Source: an uncultured Pirellulales bacterium (GTDB lineage Bacteria; Planctomycetota; Planctomycetia; Pirellulales; Thermoguttaceae). Taken from it: a stretch of 64,000 nucleotides of DNA. The translations under genes were made by a program, and so were the position numbers. Of this stretch, positions 25,443 to 34,766 are shown in pieces (position 1 is the stretch's first letter; each line of letters begins with the position of its first letter). The notes beneath the pieces were generated by a model. That model made no database searches. It worked only from the letters and a program-made list of their open reading frames with translations, and was not told where the DNA came from. The stretch is taken from the NCBI GenBank assembly GCA_938015445.1, contig CALLPE010000020.1, positions 59,001 to 123,000 of the forward strand, given 5' to 3'.

Positions 25443-27113
25443 ATGCGAATAACCGCCATACCTCAGTTGTACCGAAACCTGAACCGATGGCGGGAAATAC
25501 TGGGGGTTTTGGGCCGTTACGAATTAGCCAATTGGCTCAGCCGGGTCGGCCCCGAGTTCGCCAAAGACTTGTTGAAATCTTCCGGGGGCGAGGCCATCGC
25601 CCGGCTCCCCTGGGAAACCCGGGTGCGCATGGCTTTGGCCGAATTGGGGCCGACGTTCATCAAACTCGGGCAGGTCCTCAGCACGCGGCCCGACGTGGTC
25701 GGTGTGGCCCTGGCCGCCGAACTGCAAAACTTGCAAGAGCATGCGCCGGCCGATCCGCCCGAGGTGGTCAAGAAAACCATCGAGCGTGAGCTAGGTCGCC
25801 CGGTCGAGGCGGTGTTCGCCGAGTTCGACCAGCACCCGATGGCGTCTGCCTCCATAGGACAGGTGCATCAAGCGCGCCTGTTTTCCGGCCAGCGCGTGGT
25901 AGTCAAAGTGCAGCATGCCGACATCGAGCGCCGCGTGGCGGTCGATTTGGAAATACTGGCTGGGCTGGCGGAGCTGGCCGAGCGGCTGCCGGAGTTTCGC
26001 AATTATCGGCCGCGGGCGGTGGCGGCCGAGTTCCGGCGCACCATGTTGCGCGAACTGGACTTTTCGCGCGAACTGCGGCACTTGCAACAATTCGGGGCGA
26101 ACTTTGCCGGACACCCGTTCGTGGTTATACCCACTCCGTATCCCGAGTACTCCAGCAGCCGCGTGTTGACCATGCAGTTGCTGGAAGGAACCAAGCTGGC
26201 CGATCGCGACAGACTGCTGGCCGCCGGAATAAATCTCGATGAAGTGGCCCGCCGCGGCGCCCAGATCTGCTTGGAAATGATCTTCGAGCACGGCTTGTAT
26301 CACTGCGATCCGCATCCAGGAAACATCTTGGTGATGCCTGGCGACGTGATCGGCTTGCTCGATTTCGGCATGGTGGGACGCATCGACCAGCGGTTGCACG
26401 AGTACATGGGAGATGCGCTGCTGGCCGTGGCCAATCAAGATGCCGAGCTGCTCACGGCGATCATCGTGCGCGTCGGCGCGCCGCCGGCTAACCTGGATCG
26501 GGCAGGGTTGGCGTTGGACATCAGCGATTTCATCTCCCATTACGGCATGCAATCGTTGGAACGATTCGACCTCAGCGGCGCACTGACGGAGATGACCGAG
26601 ATCATCCGCCGTTATCACATCCTCTTGCCGGCGCGCATCGCCATGCTGTTGAAGACCTTGATCACTTTGGAGGGTACCGCCCGGACGCTAGCTCCGAAGT
26701 TCAACCTATTGGAGGCGATGCAGCCGTACCGCAAGCGGCTGTTGATGCGGCGGATGTCGCCGCGCCGGTACTGGCAGAAGTTGCGCCGCTTATACAGCGA
26801 TCTGGAATATTTGGCTGAGGTGTTGCCGCGGGGCCTGGTGGAAATACTCCAACAGGTACAGGCGGGGCGGTTCGACATCCACTTAGACCACCGGGGATTG
26901 GAACCGTCGGTGAATCGGCTGGTGCTAGGCATGCTAGCAAGCGCGTTGTTTTTGGGCTCAGCCCTGATGCTCAGCCGAAATGTGCCTCCGCTGCTGCTAG
27001 AGCACATCTCCGCCCCGGGGGCCGCCGGATGTATAGTGGCCATCGCATTGGGATTGCGGCTGTGGCGGGCAATCGGCAAGTCGGGAAGGCTCGACCGACC
27101 ACCGCAGGAGTAG
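25443..27113 (+). CDS. ABC1/UbiB family atypical kinase
   Basis: The 556-residue protein belongs to the UbiB/ADCK family, which supports quinone biosynthesis through an atypical ATPase activity. The KxGQ motif is in TFIKLGQVLSTRPDVV near residue 76. Further motifs are MASASIGQVHQARL near residue 136, a catalytic loop HCDPHPGNILV near residue 290, and the metal-binding LLDFGMVGR near residue 308. Two hydrophobic segments near the C terminus (LVLGMLASALFLGSALML and GAAGCIVAIALGLRLW) anchor it in the membrane. ATG at 25443 gives RITAIPQLYRNLNRWREIL, the usual family opening. Confidence 0.88.
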   Translation: MRITAIPQLYRNLNRWREILGVLGRYELANWLSRVGPEFAKDLLKSSGGEAIARLPWETRVRMALAELGPTFIKLGQVLSTRPDVVGVALAAELQNLQEHAPADPPEVVKKTIERELGRPVEAVFAEFDQHPMASASIGQVHQARLFSGQRVVVKVQHADIERRVAVDLEILAGLAELAERLPEFRNYRPRAVAAEFRRTMLRELDFSRELRHLQQFGANFAGHPFVVIPTPYPEYSSSRVLTMQLLEGTKLADRDRLLAAGINLDEVARRGAQICLEMIFEHGLYHCDPHPGNILVMPGDVIGLLDFGMVGRIDQRLHEYMGDALLAVANQDAELLTAIIVRVGAPPANLDRAGLALDISDFISHYGMQSLERFDLSGALTEMTEIIRRYHILLPARIAMLLKTLITLEGTARTLAPKFNLLEAMQPYRKRLLMRRMSPRRYWQKLRRLYSDLEYLAEVLPRGLVEILQQVQAGRFDIHLDHRGLEPSVNRLVLGMLASALFLGSALMLSRNVPPLLLEHISAPGAAGCIVAIALGLRLWRAIGKSGRLDRPPQE

Positions 27114-27233
27114 TCGGCCTACCGGCGGCAGCTTCTGACAGCGCGAGGCGCCCAGCGGTGTAAAAGCACACAAGCCGCTCGGCGTCGGTGCTTGGGTTTG
27201 AATCGGATGTCAGTAAGACGAGAACGCGGGGCG

Positions 27234-27386
27234 TCAAGACTCCGGCTTTTCGGGGCGATTGGCTTCAGCCAATTGCGCCAGTGCCTGCTGGATGCGGATG
27301 TCCAATTCCTCCAGTCGACGGAGCAACTCTTCCTGGCGGGCGTCCAAATCCAGAATTGTTTCCAGCGTCGCCGTTTGTTCATTCAT
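27234..27386 (-). CDS. Small coiled-coil protein, 50 residues
   Basis: A short gene encodes 50 residues beginning MNEQTATLETILDLDARQEE and continuing with LLRRLEELDIRIQQALAQLAE before a PEKPES end. It is very rich in Glu, Leu and Gln with heptad-like spacing, predicting a single amphipathic or coiled-coil helix. The evidence that it is real is a good ribosome binding site (GGAGAG, eight bases before ATG), clean composition, and an acidic amphipathic sequence unlike the Arg/Ser-rich frames that arise by chance here. The function is unknown. It converges with the UbiB-family gene. Confidence 0.6.
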   Translation of the reverse strand: MNEQTATLETILDLDARQEELLRRLEELDIRIQQALAQLAEANRPEKPES

Positions 27387-28047
27387 GGTGTGCTCTCCAG
27401 TGGCGTATAACATCTCTGGTGCGCTCCCCAGCAGCGTACAAGCCGGGAAGTGGACCTGCCCTCGGCCATTGAACCAGTCGCGAGCAATGCCACAGCGGAC
27501 CGGTACGGCTTATAGCGCCATCGGACCAGCGCGCCGGCGACGATAAAGGCAAGAAGGATTAAAGTTAGCGTGCGAAAGATAGCGAAAGCTTGTCCAGCCG
27601 AAAGTGTACACCTTTGCCCGACAGACGAGTGGTACGCCAGCCGGTTCGAGTGGTGCCGACCTCAAATCTCTGCTGGCCGGAATACCGAGCAAAAGCTACG
27701 CAGCTTGCGTAGACGATAAAGGATACCAGAAAGAATACCAGGCCCGCAGTGCGGCAATTGTGGTGGGTTGTGGGCCATGGGACAAGTTGTGCGCCATGGG
27801 ACAGAGGTGCAGCCGCCGTTGCTTGTCTGCAAAGCGGGCATAGACAGCCGTCGCGCGCCAGTATAAACTAAAGGACTGTCCGGGTAGGCTGCTTCGTCGG
27901 CTGGGTTGCAGCGGCAGTGGTGGGGCATCGGCCTTCGGCGAGGCAGCGCCGCGGCTTCGATATGTGGGCGGTTGGCCGGTTTACAGCGCAACGGGGTCGG
28001 CTGCCCAGGGCTATATCGATTCATCAGTTCTAGTAAAGGAGGTGTGA
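27387..28047. other. Intergenic region before rpsU with short repeats
   Basis: No convincing gene is seen in these 660 bases. Two duplications are visible: CATGGGACA in a repeated 18-bp unit near 27769-27805, and a decayed pair beginning at the RBS of the small gene (GGTGTGCTCTCCAG and GGTGCGCTCCCCAG, about 31 bases apart). The leader and promoter of rpsU should lie at the right end, but no confident promoter was identified. Confidence 0.45.
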
Positions 28048-28245
28048 GTGGTAAAACTGACGTTGCGTGAACGAGAGTCTATCCAAGAGGCGGTGCGTCG
28101 TTTCCGCAAGCTGGTGGAGCGCAGCGGGATCAAGAAAGAGATGCGTCGCCGAGAATACTACGAAAAGCCCAGCGAAATCCGACGGCGCGCCCGTCTGCGC
28201 GCGGAGCGCCGTGCCCGCCGTAATCGCCTAATCGCCGGCATGTAG
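28048..28245 (+). CDS. rpsU: 30S ribosomal protein S21
   Basis: The 65-residue, highly basic protein joins the small ribosomal subunit and helps mRNA recognition. It shows the S21 pattern: [40 protein letters not shown], then an Arg-rich tail, [14 protein letters not shown]. The GTG start at 28048 is supported by AAAGGAGGTG just upstream. It is monocistronic and flanked by large gaps. Confidence 0.93.
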   Translation: MVKLTLRERESIQEAVRRFRKLVERSGIKKEMRRREYYEKPSEIRRRARLRAERRARRNRLIAGM

Positions 28246-28425
28246 CTGGCGGGTCAATTCTGGCCCTGTTGTTCCCATCTAGCGTTAGGGGGCGAGCAGT
28301 ATCGCGCGCCTGCGGCACAAACAGTTTACGTGCAGCGGTGTAAGTATGCGCATGCCTGATGTTGGGCGTTTGTGTTGGCAGGTATCGATCGTCGCCGTTG
28401 GCTTGCAAGTCGCAAGCCGCATAGC

Positions 28426-29634
28426 TCATGGCTGGCGGCTGAGGCTGAAGATCGGCAGCAACAAAGCCAAACCGATGGTGCCCACGATCACCCCCATGGC
28501 GGCAATCATCAACGGTTCTATGAGGCTGGTGGCGGCTTTGACAGCTACTTCCACTTCGCTGTCGTAATAGGCGCTGACGCGTTCCAGCACGTGGTCCAAT
28601 CGGCCCGATTCCTCGCCGGAAGCGATCATCTGCACCAGCACTTGCGGGAACAGGGGGTTGCCGCGGAGGACTTCGCAAATACGTTTGCCGGCGGCCACCT
28701 GCTCGAGCACGTTTTCCCAGACGCGTTGGTAATACCAGTTTCCTGCCACCTCGCCGGCCATGCGGATGGCGTCCATGATGGGCACACCATTGGCGAGCAT
28801 GGTTCCCAGCGTGCGGATGCTGCGGCTGATGATTACTTTGCGGTACATGGGGCCGATGACGGGACTGTTGATGCGCAACCAGTCGAGCACGCGGCGGCCA
28901 GGCTCGGTACGGCGCAAGTAGGCCAGCGATCCGATCGTTAGCACAGCGCCTGCGATCCACCACGGCCAGTGGTTGAGCATGGCATCGGAGATGGCCATCA
29001 TCACCTTGGTAGGGGCAGGCAGTTCCGTGCCGCGCGAACGGAATAGCGGGGTGAACTTCGGCATCACGTAAGTCAATAGGAAGATGGTCACTCCGCAGGC
29101 CAGCACCATCATCACCGCCGGATATGCCAGCGCGGCGCGAACCTTAGCGCGGGTATCCAACTGTTTGCGTAGGTAGGCAGCGATGCGGTCGAGCATCGGG
29201 CCGAGCATACCGGTGGCCTCGGCACTTTTTATCAACGAGCGGTAGGTTTGATCGAAAACGTGTGGATAGCGCGCCAGGGCGGCGGAGAAATCCTCGCCGG
29301 CTTCCAATGCCGCGTGCAGTTCGAGCAACATGCGGCGCAGCGCCGGATTGGACTCTTGCTCGATGATGCCCTGCAAAGCCGCCGACAGGGTAATGCCCGT
29401 ATCGACCATGATCGCCAATTGGGCAGTCAGGTAGATCACGTCGTTGCGGCTGACGCGTCCGCCCAACAGCGGCGCATCCGCCTCGTCCTCTAAACTGATG
29501 TGAAGCACTTGGAAACCGTCCTGGCGAAGTTGCTGGCGGGCGTCTTCCAGGCTGGCGGCCTCGATGGTACCTTCCAGCATCTTTCCCAGCGGGTCGCGGG
29601 CGCGATAACGAAAAAGTTCAACTGTGGAACTCAT
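28426..29634 (-). CDS. gspF: Type II secretion inner-membrane protein F
   Basis: The 402-residue inner-membrane platform protein of a type II secretion/type IV pilus-like machine has the usual two GspF domains. The first holds LTAQLAIMVDTGITLSAALQ near residue 70 and ALARYPHVFDQTYRSLIKSAEATGML near residue 130. The second holds IRTLGTMLANGVPIMDAIRMAGEVAGN near residue 275 and MIASGEESGRLDHVLERVS near residue 340. Three membrane spans are visible (VMMVLACGVTIFLLTYVMP, WWIAGAVLTIGSLAYL, IAAMGVIVGTIGLALLLPIF). It is the last gene of the long - strand secretion locus, about 230 bases after gspE. Confidence 0.92.
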   Translation of the reverse strand: MSSTVELFRYRARDPLGKMLEGTIEAASLEDARQQLRQDGFQVLHISLEDEADAPLLGGRVSRNDVIYLTAQLAIMVDTGITLSAALQGIIEQESNPALRRMLLELHAALEAGEDFSAALARYPHVFDQTYRSLIKSAEATGMLGPMLDRIAAYLRKQLDTRAKVRAALAYPAVMMVLACGVTIFLLTYVMPKFTPLFRSRGTELPAPTKVMMAISDAMLNHWPWWIAGAVLTIGSLAYLRRTEPGRRVLDWLRINSPVIGPMYRKVIISRSIRTLGTMLANGVPIMDAIRMAGEVAGNWYYQRVWENVLEQVAAGKRICEVLRGNPLFPQVLVQMIASGEESGRLDHVLERVSAYYDSEVEVAVKAATSLIEPLMIAAMGVIVGTIGLALLLPIFSLSRQP

Positions 29635-29862
29635 ACTGCCGACGCCTACATGCGTTGTGTCAACAATTGCTCAGTTCATGCAGAAGGTGATTCAGAACAA
29701 AGCTCTTGGGGGTTGATGTCGGCTGGGCAAGCTGCCTGCCACTGCCGACAATGCAGCGCTGCCCCATGCCACGTCGCCGCTATTGACTTTGCCGGCTGCC
29801 ACAACCAGGCGACGAGTTTCCGCGGGTGTAAGCTGTTGTTGTTTTCGTACATGGGCAGTTGT

Positions 29863-31581
29863 TCAGCGCGTGGTGATGTCGCCAACGATCTGGAATACCT
29901 CCTCTACGGTGGTGATCCCTTCGCGTACTTTGCGCATACCGTCGTGCGCCAGGGTGATCATTCCGTCGCGCAGGGCAATCTGGCGGATGTTGCCTATGGT
30001 GGGGTTCGAGACGATGGCGTCGCGCAGCTCGTCGCTGACTACCAGCAGCTCGTGCACTCCGATCCGGCCCCGATAACCCGTGTTGCGGCACGCACGGCAA
30101 CCAGTGCCCCGGTAAAACTCGGCAAAGTCGTACCCCATGCGTTCCAGCGCTTTGCGGATGGTGCGGTTGGGTTCGTAGCTTTGCTTGCAATTGGTGCAGA
30201 TGCGTCGCACCAACCGTTGGGCCAGCACCAGATTGAGCGAAGCCCCGATCAGATAAGGTTCGATTCCCATGTTGATCAATCGCGTAATGGCCGAGCATGC
30301 GTCGTTGGTGTGCAGGGTGCTGAAGACCAAATGCCCGGTCAGGGCAGCTTGGATGGCGGTGCGAGCGGTTTCCTCGTCGCGGATTTCGCCGACCATGATC
30401 ACGTCGGGGTCTTGTCGCAGCAGGGTGCGGAGGGCTTTAGCAAAGGTCAGCCCGATCTTGCTCTGCACCTGGAACTGGTTGATCAGCGGCAGGTGATACT
30501 CGATGGGGTCTTCCACGGTGCAGACGTTGTTTTCCATGCTGCTGACTGCGCTTAGCGCTGCGTACAGCGTGGTCGATTTTCCGCTGCCGGTCGGCCCGGT
30601 GACCAAGATTATGCCATTGGGGGCGAAGATGTGGCGGCGGAACGTTTCCAGGATGTCTTCGGCGAACCCCAGGTCTTCTAGGTTGAGCGAGATGCTGCGG
30701 GTATCCAGCACGCGGATGACGGTTTTTTCGCCGTGGGTGGTGGGAAAGATGCTGACACGCAGGTCGATGCGCCGGCCTTCCATCAGCACGTTTACCCGTC
30801 CATCCTGGGGCAACCGCCGCTCGCTGATGTCTAGCGAGGCCATGATCTTGATGCGGCTAGTCACCGCTCCCAGCAAGTGCAAGGGCACTTCCAGGGCTTT
30901 GTGCAGTCTGCCGTCCACCCGGTAACGAACCCTCATGCAGCGTTCGGCCGGTTCGATGTGGATGTCGCTGGCCCCTTCCTTGACGGCGTTGAAGATGATG
31001 TAGTTCACCAGGCGAATGACCGGCGATTGGCCGGCGATTTCCGCCACATCGCCGATGTCCTCGATCGACTCCTCGATAAGCGTCACGTCGGTGCCGCCAG
31101 AGTCCTCGATGATGTCGTCGATGACGAACACCTTCGAGTTCGGCAGAGAGGTGATCATTCGCCGGATGTCCTTCGCGGTGGCGGCGACGATCTCGACTTG
31201 CATCCCGCTGAGATTGCGAATCTCGTCGATCAAGAATAAATTCGCCGGTTCCGAGACGGCCACGGTAAGCACGCCCCGCACGGCAAACAAGGGCAACACC
31301 AAGTTTTGCTCGATGTACTGGCGGGGCAGAAGGTCCACGGCCTTCAGGTCGAACATCCGTTGATCGAGCCTGGCGAAGGGCACGCCGTACACCTCGGCCA
31401 GGCACTCGGCGATTTGCTCCTCGGTACACAATCCCTCCTCGACGAGCATTTCACCGAGCAGCTTGGAACGGCCGGCTTGCCGCTGTCTTTCCAGCGCAGC
31501 GTCGAGCGCTTCGGGAGTCAAATAGCCCTTTTCGACCAGCAGCGATCCCAATCGTCGCGGCGCTAGATTAGTGGTGGTCAT
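29863..31581 (-). CDS. gspE: Type II secretion assembly ATPase E
   Basis: This 572-residue hexameric ATPase powers the pseudopilus. The N-terminal MshEN-type domain ([20 protein letters not shown]; then [19 protein letters not shown]) is a fold that binds c-di-GMP in some relatives. The core includes Walker [16 protein letters not shown] near residue 335, Walker B region [15 protein letters not shown] near residue 395, and the His box [12 protein letters not shown] zinc-binding tetracysteine motif (CTNC and CRAC) lies near residues 490 and 520. No retraction ATPase (PilT) is in the locus, which favours secretion over twitching. Confidence 0.93.
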   Translation of the reverse strand: MTTTNLAPRRLGSLLVEKGYLTPEALDAALERQRQAGRSKLLGEMLVEEGLCTEEQIAECLAEVYGVPFARLDQRMFDLKAVDLLPRQYIEQNLVLPLFAVRGVLTVAVSEPANLFLIDEIRNLSGMQVEIVAATAKDIRRMITSLPNSKVFVIDDIIEDSGGTDVTLIEESIEDIGDVAEIAGQSPVIRLVNYIIFNAVKEGASDIHIEPAERCMRVRYRVDGRLHKALEVPLHLLGAVTSRIKIMASLDISERRLPQDGRVNVLMEGRRIDLRVSIFPTTHGEKTVIRVLDTRSISLNLEDLGFAEDILETFRRHIFAPNGIILVTGPTGSGKSTTLYAALSAVSSMENNVCTVEDPIEYHLPLINQFQVQSKIGLTFAKALRTLLRQDPDVIMVGEIRDEETARTAIQAALTGHLVFSTLHTNDACSAITRLINMGIEPYLIGASLNLVLAQRLVRRICTNCKQSYEPNRTIRKALERMGYDFAEFYRGTGCRACRNTGYRGRIGVHELLVVSDELRDAIVSNPTIGNIRQIALRDGMITLAHDGMRKVREGITTVEEVFQIVGDITTR

Positions 31582-31989
31582 GGGATTCCCTGCATGTTGC
31601 CCAGTCCGGCGGGACTATCTGGTCGCGCCGGAGCAGCGGCCGGGCTGCTTCCCTATCCGGTTCGACCAGCACTGCTGCCCGGCCGCGGTCCAACAGGCTG
31701 TCAGCTCCCTTGCTATTGGCGGTGGGCGCCAAGCGCCGGTTTGTTGTTCCGAGAGTGGAACCCAGGCGATCGGTCCGGCGTGGCTGCCCACGACTGGTCG
31801 AACCACCGGTAGCGCCCGCTACGAACCACCGGTGGCGCTCATCGAATCGCTCGCTGGTGATGGATACGTACACGTACACAGAAGTCTTGTTAAACCTGTT
31901 ATTCAGCGCGCAAGCGCTTCACCGCCTCTGATTTGATCCGGGAAGCTACTCACCGTCTTTCATTAAATCCGCAATTGCTTCACCGCCTC
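31582..31989. other. Gap between the STAS gene and gspE with two repeat sets
   Basis: No gene is supported. The gap holds a 23-bp duplication (31799-31844, core CGAACCACCGGT) and most of a 30-bp array derived from the end of the STAS gene (31899-32019). Confidence 0.6.
31799..31844 (+). repeat. 23-bp duplication
   Basis: Copies at 31799-31821 and 31822-31844 share CGAACCACCGGT and GGCGCTC-like parts and differ at about five positions. Confidence 0.75.
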
Positions 31990-32019
31990 TTATTGCACCC
32001 GAAAGCTTTTCACCGCCTC
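31899..32019 (-). repeat. 30-bp array copying the STAS gene tail and stop, four units
   Basis: The units lie at 31990-32019 (inside the gene), 31960-31989, 31930-31959 and, after one inserted base, 31899-31928. Read on the - strand, three of the four begin E-A-V-K, followed by x-(F/L)-R, and end in a stop codon within the unit; the third copy is decayed (K-T-V-S). The first unit carries the genuine stop. Confidence 0.9.
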
Positions 32020-32322
32020 GATTACGCTGTCGAAGACTTCGAGTTGCTGGTCCAGGCGGGTGATTTCCAGGATTTTGCGGTTGACTGCATTAGTGGTGGA
32101 GATGCGCATGTCGCCTCCGGCGGCGCGCAGCCTGTCGTGCAGGTCCAGCAGCGCGGTTAGGCCCTTGCTGTCGATAGCCTCGGTTGTGTCCAAATCGAGC
32201 ACCAAGCGCTTGCGCTCCAGGCTGTCGATGAACTTCTCAAAAGCCTCGCACTGCTCGAAGCCCAATTCGGCGGGCGCGTGAACCACGATCACATCGTTGA
32301 AAACTTCGGTGGCCAAGTTCAT
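31990..32322 (-). CDS. STAS domain protein (anti-sigma-factor-antagonist type)
   Basis: The 110-residue single-domain protein matches SpoIIAA-type STAS proteins. VIVVHAPAELGFEQCEAFEKFI forms the first strand and helix, and VLDLDTTEAIDSKGLTALLDL carries the D-S-K segment whose serine is the usual phosphorylation site. It could act in a partner-switching pathway or as a docking module. It lies between the response regulator and gspE in the secretion locus, so a role in control of that machine is plausible but only inferred. No anti-sigma kinase of the SpoIIAB type is adjacent. Confidence 0.82.
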   Translation of the reverse strand: MNLATEVFNDVIVVHAPAELGFEQCEAFEKFIDSLERKRLVLDLDTTEAIDSKGLTALLDLHDRLRAAGGDMRISTTNAVNRKILEITRLDQQLEVFDSVIEAVKSFRVQ

Positions 32323-32375
32323 GCAAGCGGCTCCAAGCTGGCTGGGTGCCTGCCGGCGATTCGACCAGTACGCAC

Positions 32376-32783
32376 TCAGGCAAGTGTAGGTTGAGGTTGG
32401 TCGGCACCGTCCGCTCGGCCGACAATATGCTCCACCTGCTGCAACAGGTCTCTGGGGCTGAAGGGCTTGGCCATCACGACCTTAACCGCCCACTGTTCAG
32501 CTAGTTGCTCGGTGCTCAGCTCGAATCCTTTGGCGGTCAGCATGATCACCGGCAGATCGGCTGTAGCGGGCGAGCCGCGCAGCCGGCGCACCAGCTCTAG
32601 ACCATCCATCCGCGGCATCTGACAGTCGGTTACTAGCACGTCGGGCCGCTGACGCTGGATGGCATCCCAGGCTTCCAGGCCGTCGGCAGCGGTTTCCACC
32701 TCGTAGCCGGCCTTTTTGAGTTTGAACTCCGCGGCCCGAAGAATGTGCACCTCGTCGTCGCACAGCAGTACTCGTTTGGGCAT
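32376..32783 (-). CDS. Single-domain response regulator
   Basis: This 135-residue CheY-like receiver has no output domain. The key residues are present: acidic pair D9-D10, phospho-acceptor D53 (VLVTDCQMPRMDG), T83 (IMLTAKG) and K106 (MAKPF). The short C-terminal tail (GRADGADQPQPTLA) is disordered. It directly follows the histidine kinase on the same strand, 112 bases downstream, and probably receives phosphate from it. As it has no DNA-binding domain, it must act through protein contacts, perhaps on the STAS protein or the secretion ATPase next door; this is inference. Confidence 0.9.
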   Translation of the reverse strand: MPKRVLLCDDEVHILRAAEFKLKKAGYEVETAADGLEAWDAIQRQRPDVLVTDCQMPRMDGLELVRRLRGSPATADLPVIMLTAKGFELSTEQLAEQWAVKVVMAKPFSPRDLLQQVEHIVGRADGADQPQPTLA

Positions 32784-32895
32784 CGTTTGTTCTCCGAGCT
32801 AATTTTTTCCGAAGCGATAGTGGTCCGAACGCTTGGACGTTTGGCGGCGTCGAGCCACGGGTAATCGCTGCGACCGACTCGGGTTGGCTGGCAGT

Positions 32896-34443
32896 TCACA
32901 GCGATTGTCCGGCCCGCGGTAAGACGACCGCAAAAGTACTTCCTTCTCCCAATTTGCTTTGCACGGTAATGGTTCCGCCGTGTACGTCTTCGATGATATG
33001 TTTGGCCAGCGGGAGCCCCAATCCCGTACCGGGCGCCATGTCGCGATCTTTCTTTACCCGGTAGAACTTCTCGAACACCCGCTGGCAGTCTTCTTCGCTC
33101 AGTCCCACGCCGGTATCCTGCACTTCAAAGCGGATGTGCTGGCCGTCGGTCTGGCTGCGGAGTATTACTTTGCCGCCCTGGGGCGTGTACTTCACGGCGT
33201 TGGATAGTAGATTCAGCGCGGCCTGTAAGAGCAGGTCGCGGTCGGCCAGCACCCCCAGATACATTGGGCTAAGCTCGGAGAGGAGCTGGATGTTCTTGGC
33301 CTCGGCGCTGGGGCGCACCAGGCGCAACGCTTCTTCGAGAATCTCGTTGAGCGACCTAGGCTGCTTGTTGACGTTAACCACCCCGGCTTCGATGCGGGCG
33401 ATATTGAGCAGATTTTCCACCAGTCGTTGCAGGCGATCGGCTTGGCCGCTGATCAGTTGCAAGAATTCCTCTTGTGTAGCGCGGTCTTCCGCCTCGCCGT
33501 CGGCCAACAGTTCGACGTAGGCTTTGATTCCCGCCAGCGGCGTCTTCATCTCGTGGCTGACGGCCGAGACGAACTCGGCGTTCCGCTTTTGCAGGGCCTT
33601 GTGGTCGCCTATGTCGCGCAGCACGGCCACGGCCCCCGATGCTGCCCCTGCGCCCCGTTGCTCTGCGCCCTCGCCGGCCGACAGCTTAACCGCCGTGGCC
33701 CGATACCACCGCTTGCGCCCCTGGGGATCGGTTATTTCCAGTTCTTCGGTGCGGGCGCCGGGGGCTTTGCGACTCACTGTGCCGGCCAGCAGATCGACCA
33801 GACGCTGGCACTGTACCAATTTGGCCAAGGCACGGTCCTCGGCCTTGCCCGTTTCAAACCCGAACAGCTCTTGTGCACTGCGGTTGGCCAACAGCAGTTC
33901 GTTGTAGTCATCTACCACCACAATCGGCTCGGCCAGGTGCGAGAAGATGGCCTTGATCTGTTCGTACTGTGCCAGTGCGCGGCGGCAACGCACCTCGAGC
34001 GCTGCCCGGACGTGCTCCAGCTCCTGGATACGCCGCAGATGGGCGCTGAGTGCCTCGCGCAGCCTGCCGATTGCCTGTGCCTGAGGATGGGTCGCCGGCA
34101 GCGGCGGCGTGGCGTCTGACGTGTCGCTAAAAAGGTCTTGCGGGCCGAGTTGAGCAAGCGCTTCCAGGCAGCGGCTCGCTTGGCGCTGTTGACGGCGATA
34201 ATGCCACAACAACAAGCCAAGCGCGGAACCGCCCAGCAGGGCAGCAAGCGCCAGCGCGCTCAGCGGCGCACTGGCCGGGCCGGTGGGCAGCACGGTGTCG
34301 CCCGCCCAAGCCACCAGCAAGGACAGCCCTAAGCCCACCAACGCAACTGCCGTCCAACCGTACTTTTCTACCGCCGTTGCCATGCTTACGAGTATTTTTG
34401 TGTTGTGACGATGTGGCGGCGCGTCGGCCCGGAGCCTTCCCAA
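32896..34443 (-). CDS. Membrane sensor histidine kinase with PAS domain
   Basis: The 515-residue protein starts with two membrane spans (TAVALVGLGLSLLVAWAG and LSALALAALLGGSALGLLLW). A HAMP-like helical stretch follows, then a PAS domain (EPIVVVDDYNELLLANRSAQELFGF near residue 175). The dimerisation domain has the phospho-His in FVSAVSHEMKTPLAG near residue 290. The ATPase domain includes LLSNAVKYTPQGG, FEVQDTGVGLSEEDCQRVFEKFYR and GTGLGLPLAKHIIE. It sits within the secretion locus, upstream of the single-domain response regulator, forming a likely two-component pair. Confidence 0.9.
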   Translation of the reverse strand: MGRLRADAPPHRHNTKILVSMATAVEKYGWTAVALVGLGLSLLVAWAGDTVLPTGPASAPLSALALAALLGGSALGLLLWHYRRQQRQASRCLEALAQLGPQDLFSDTSDATPPLPATHPQAQAIGRLREALSAHLRRIQELEHVRAALEVRCRRALAQYEQIKAIFSHLAEPIVVVDDYNELLLANRSAQELFGFETGKAEDRALAKLVQCQRLVDLLAGTVSRKAPGARTEELEITDPQGRKRWYRATAVKLSAGEGAEQRGAGAASGAVAVLRDIGDHKALQKRNAEFVSAVSHEMKTPLAGIKAYVELLADGEAEDRATQEEFLQLISGQADRLQRLVENLLNIARIEAGVVNVNKQPRSLNEILEEALRLVRPSAEAKNIQLLSELSPMYLGVLADRDLLLQAALNLLSNAVKYTPQGGKVILRSQTDGQHIRFEVQDTGVGLSEEDCQRVFEKFYRVKKDRDMAPGTGLGLPLAKHIIEDVHGGTITVQSKLGEGSTFAVVLPRAGQSL

Positions 34444-34766
34444 GGCCTGACCACGTTCGTCGCCTGCGCAGCGGCCGACGCTTAGCGGCCGCGCAGTAGC
34501 GGCTTTTTCGTCCCACGCCCGAGGCCACTTGACTCGCCGTCGCCAATATGGCTTGCGGTGCTGCTACCCTGGCGAGTTGCCTTACCGTCTCCGATACGAC
34601 TTGGCGCGGTCGCCGATACGACTTGGCGCGATCTCCGATGCGACCTGCTGCCCGGCTGCTACAGTACGTCAAGCGCACACAGCGGCGCAGGGGCGCGCCG
34701 GCACGCAAGCGCACTGCGGGTGGTACGCCGCCGGTGGTCGGGGACAGCAGCCGAGGAAGCCGGCCG
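34444..34766. other. Intergenic gap with 22-bp tandem repeats
   Basis: Three 22-bp units lie at 34587-34608, 34609-34630 and 34631-34652 (core CGATACGACTTGGCGCG in the first two), with a decayed copy near 34540-34562. No gene was found between the TPR gene and the histidine kinase gene. Confidence 0.65.
34587..34652 (+). repeat. 22-bp tandem repeat, three units
   Basis: The first two units differ at one base; the third is more diverged. The array lies about 115 bases downstream of the TPR gene stop on the - strand. Confidence 0.85.

Noticed and set aside
34488..34508. Hairpin GCCGC/GCGGC followed by TTTTT, looking like a + strand terminator
   Set aside because: Both neighbouring genes are on the - strand, so no + strand transcript is expected; the stem is only five base pairs.
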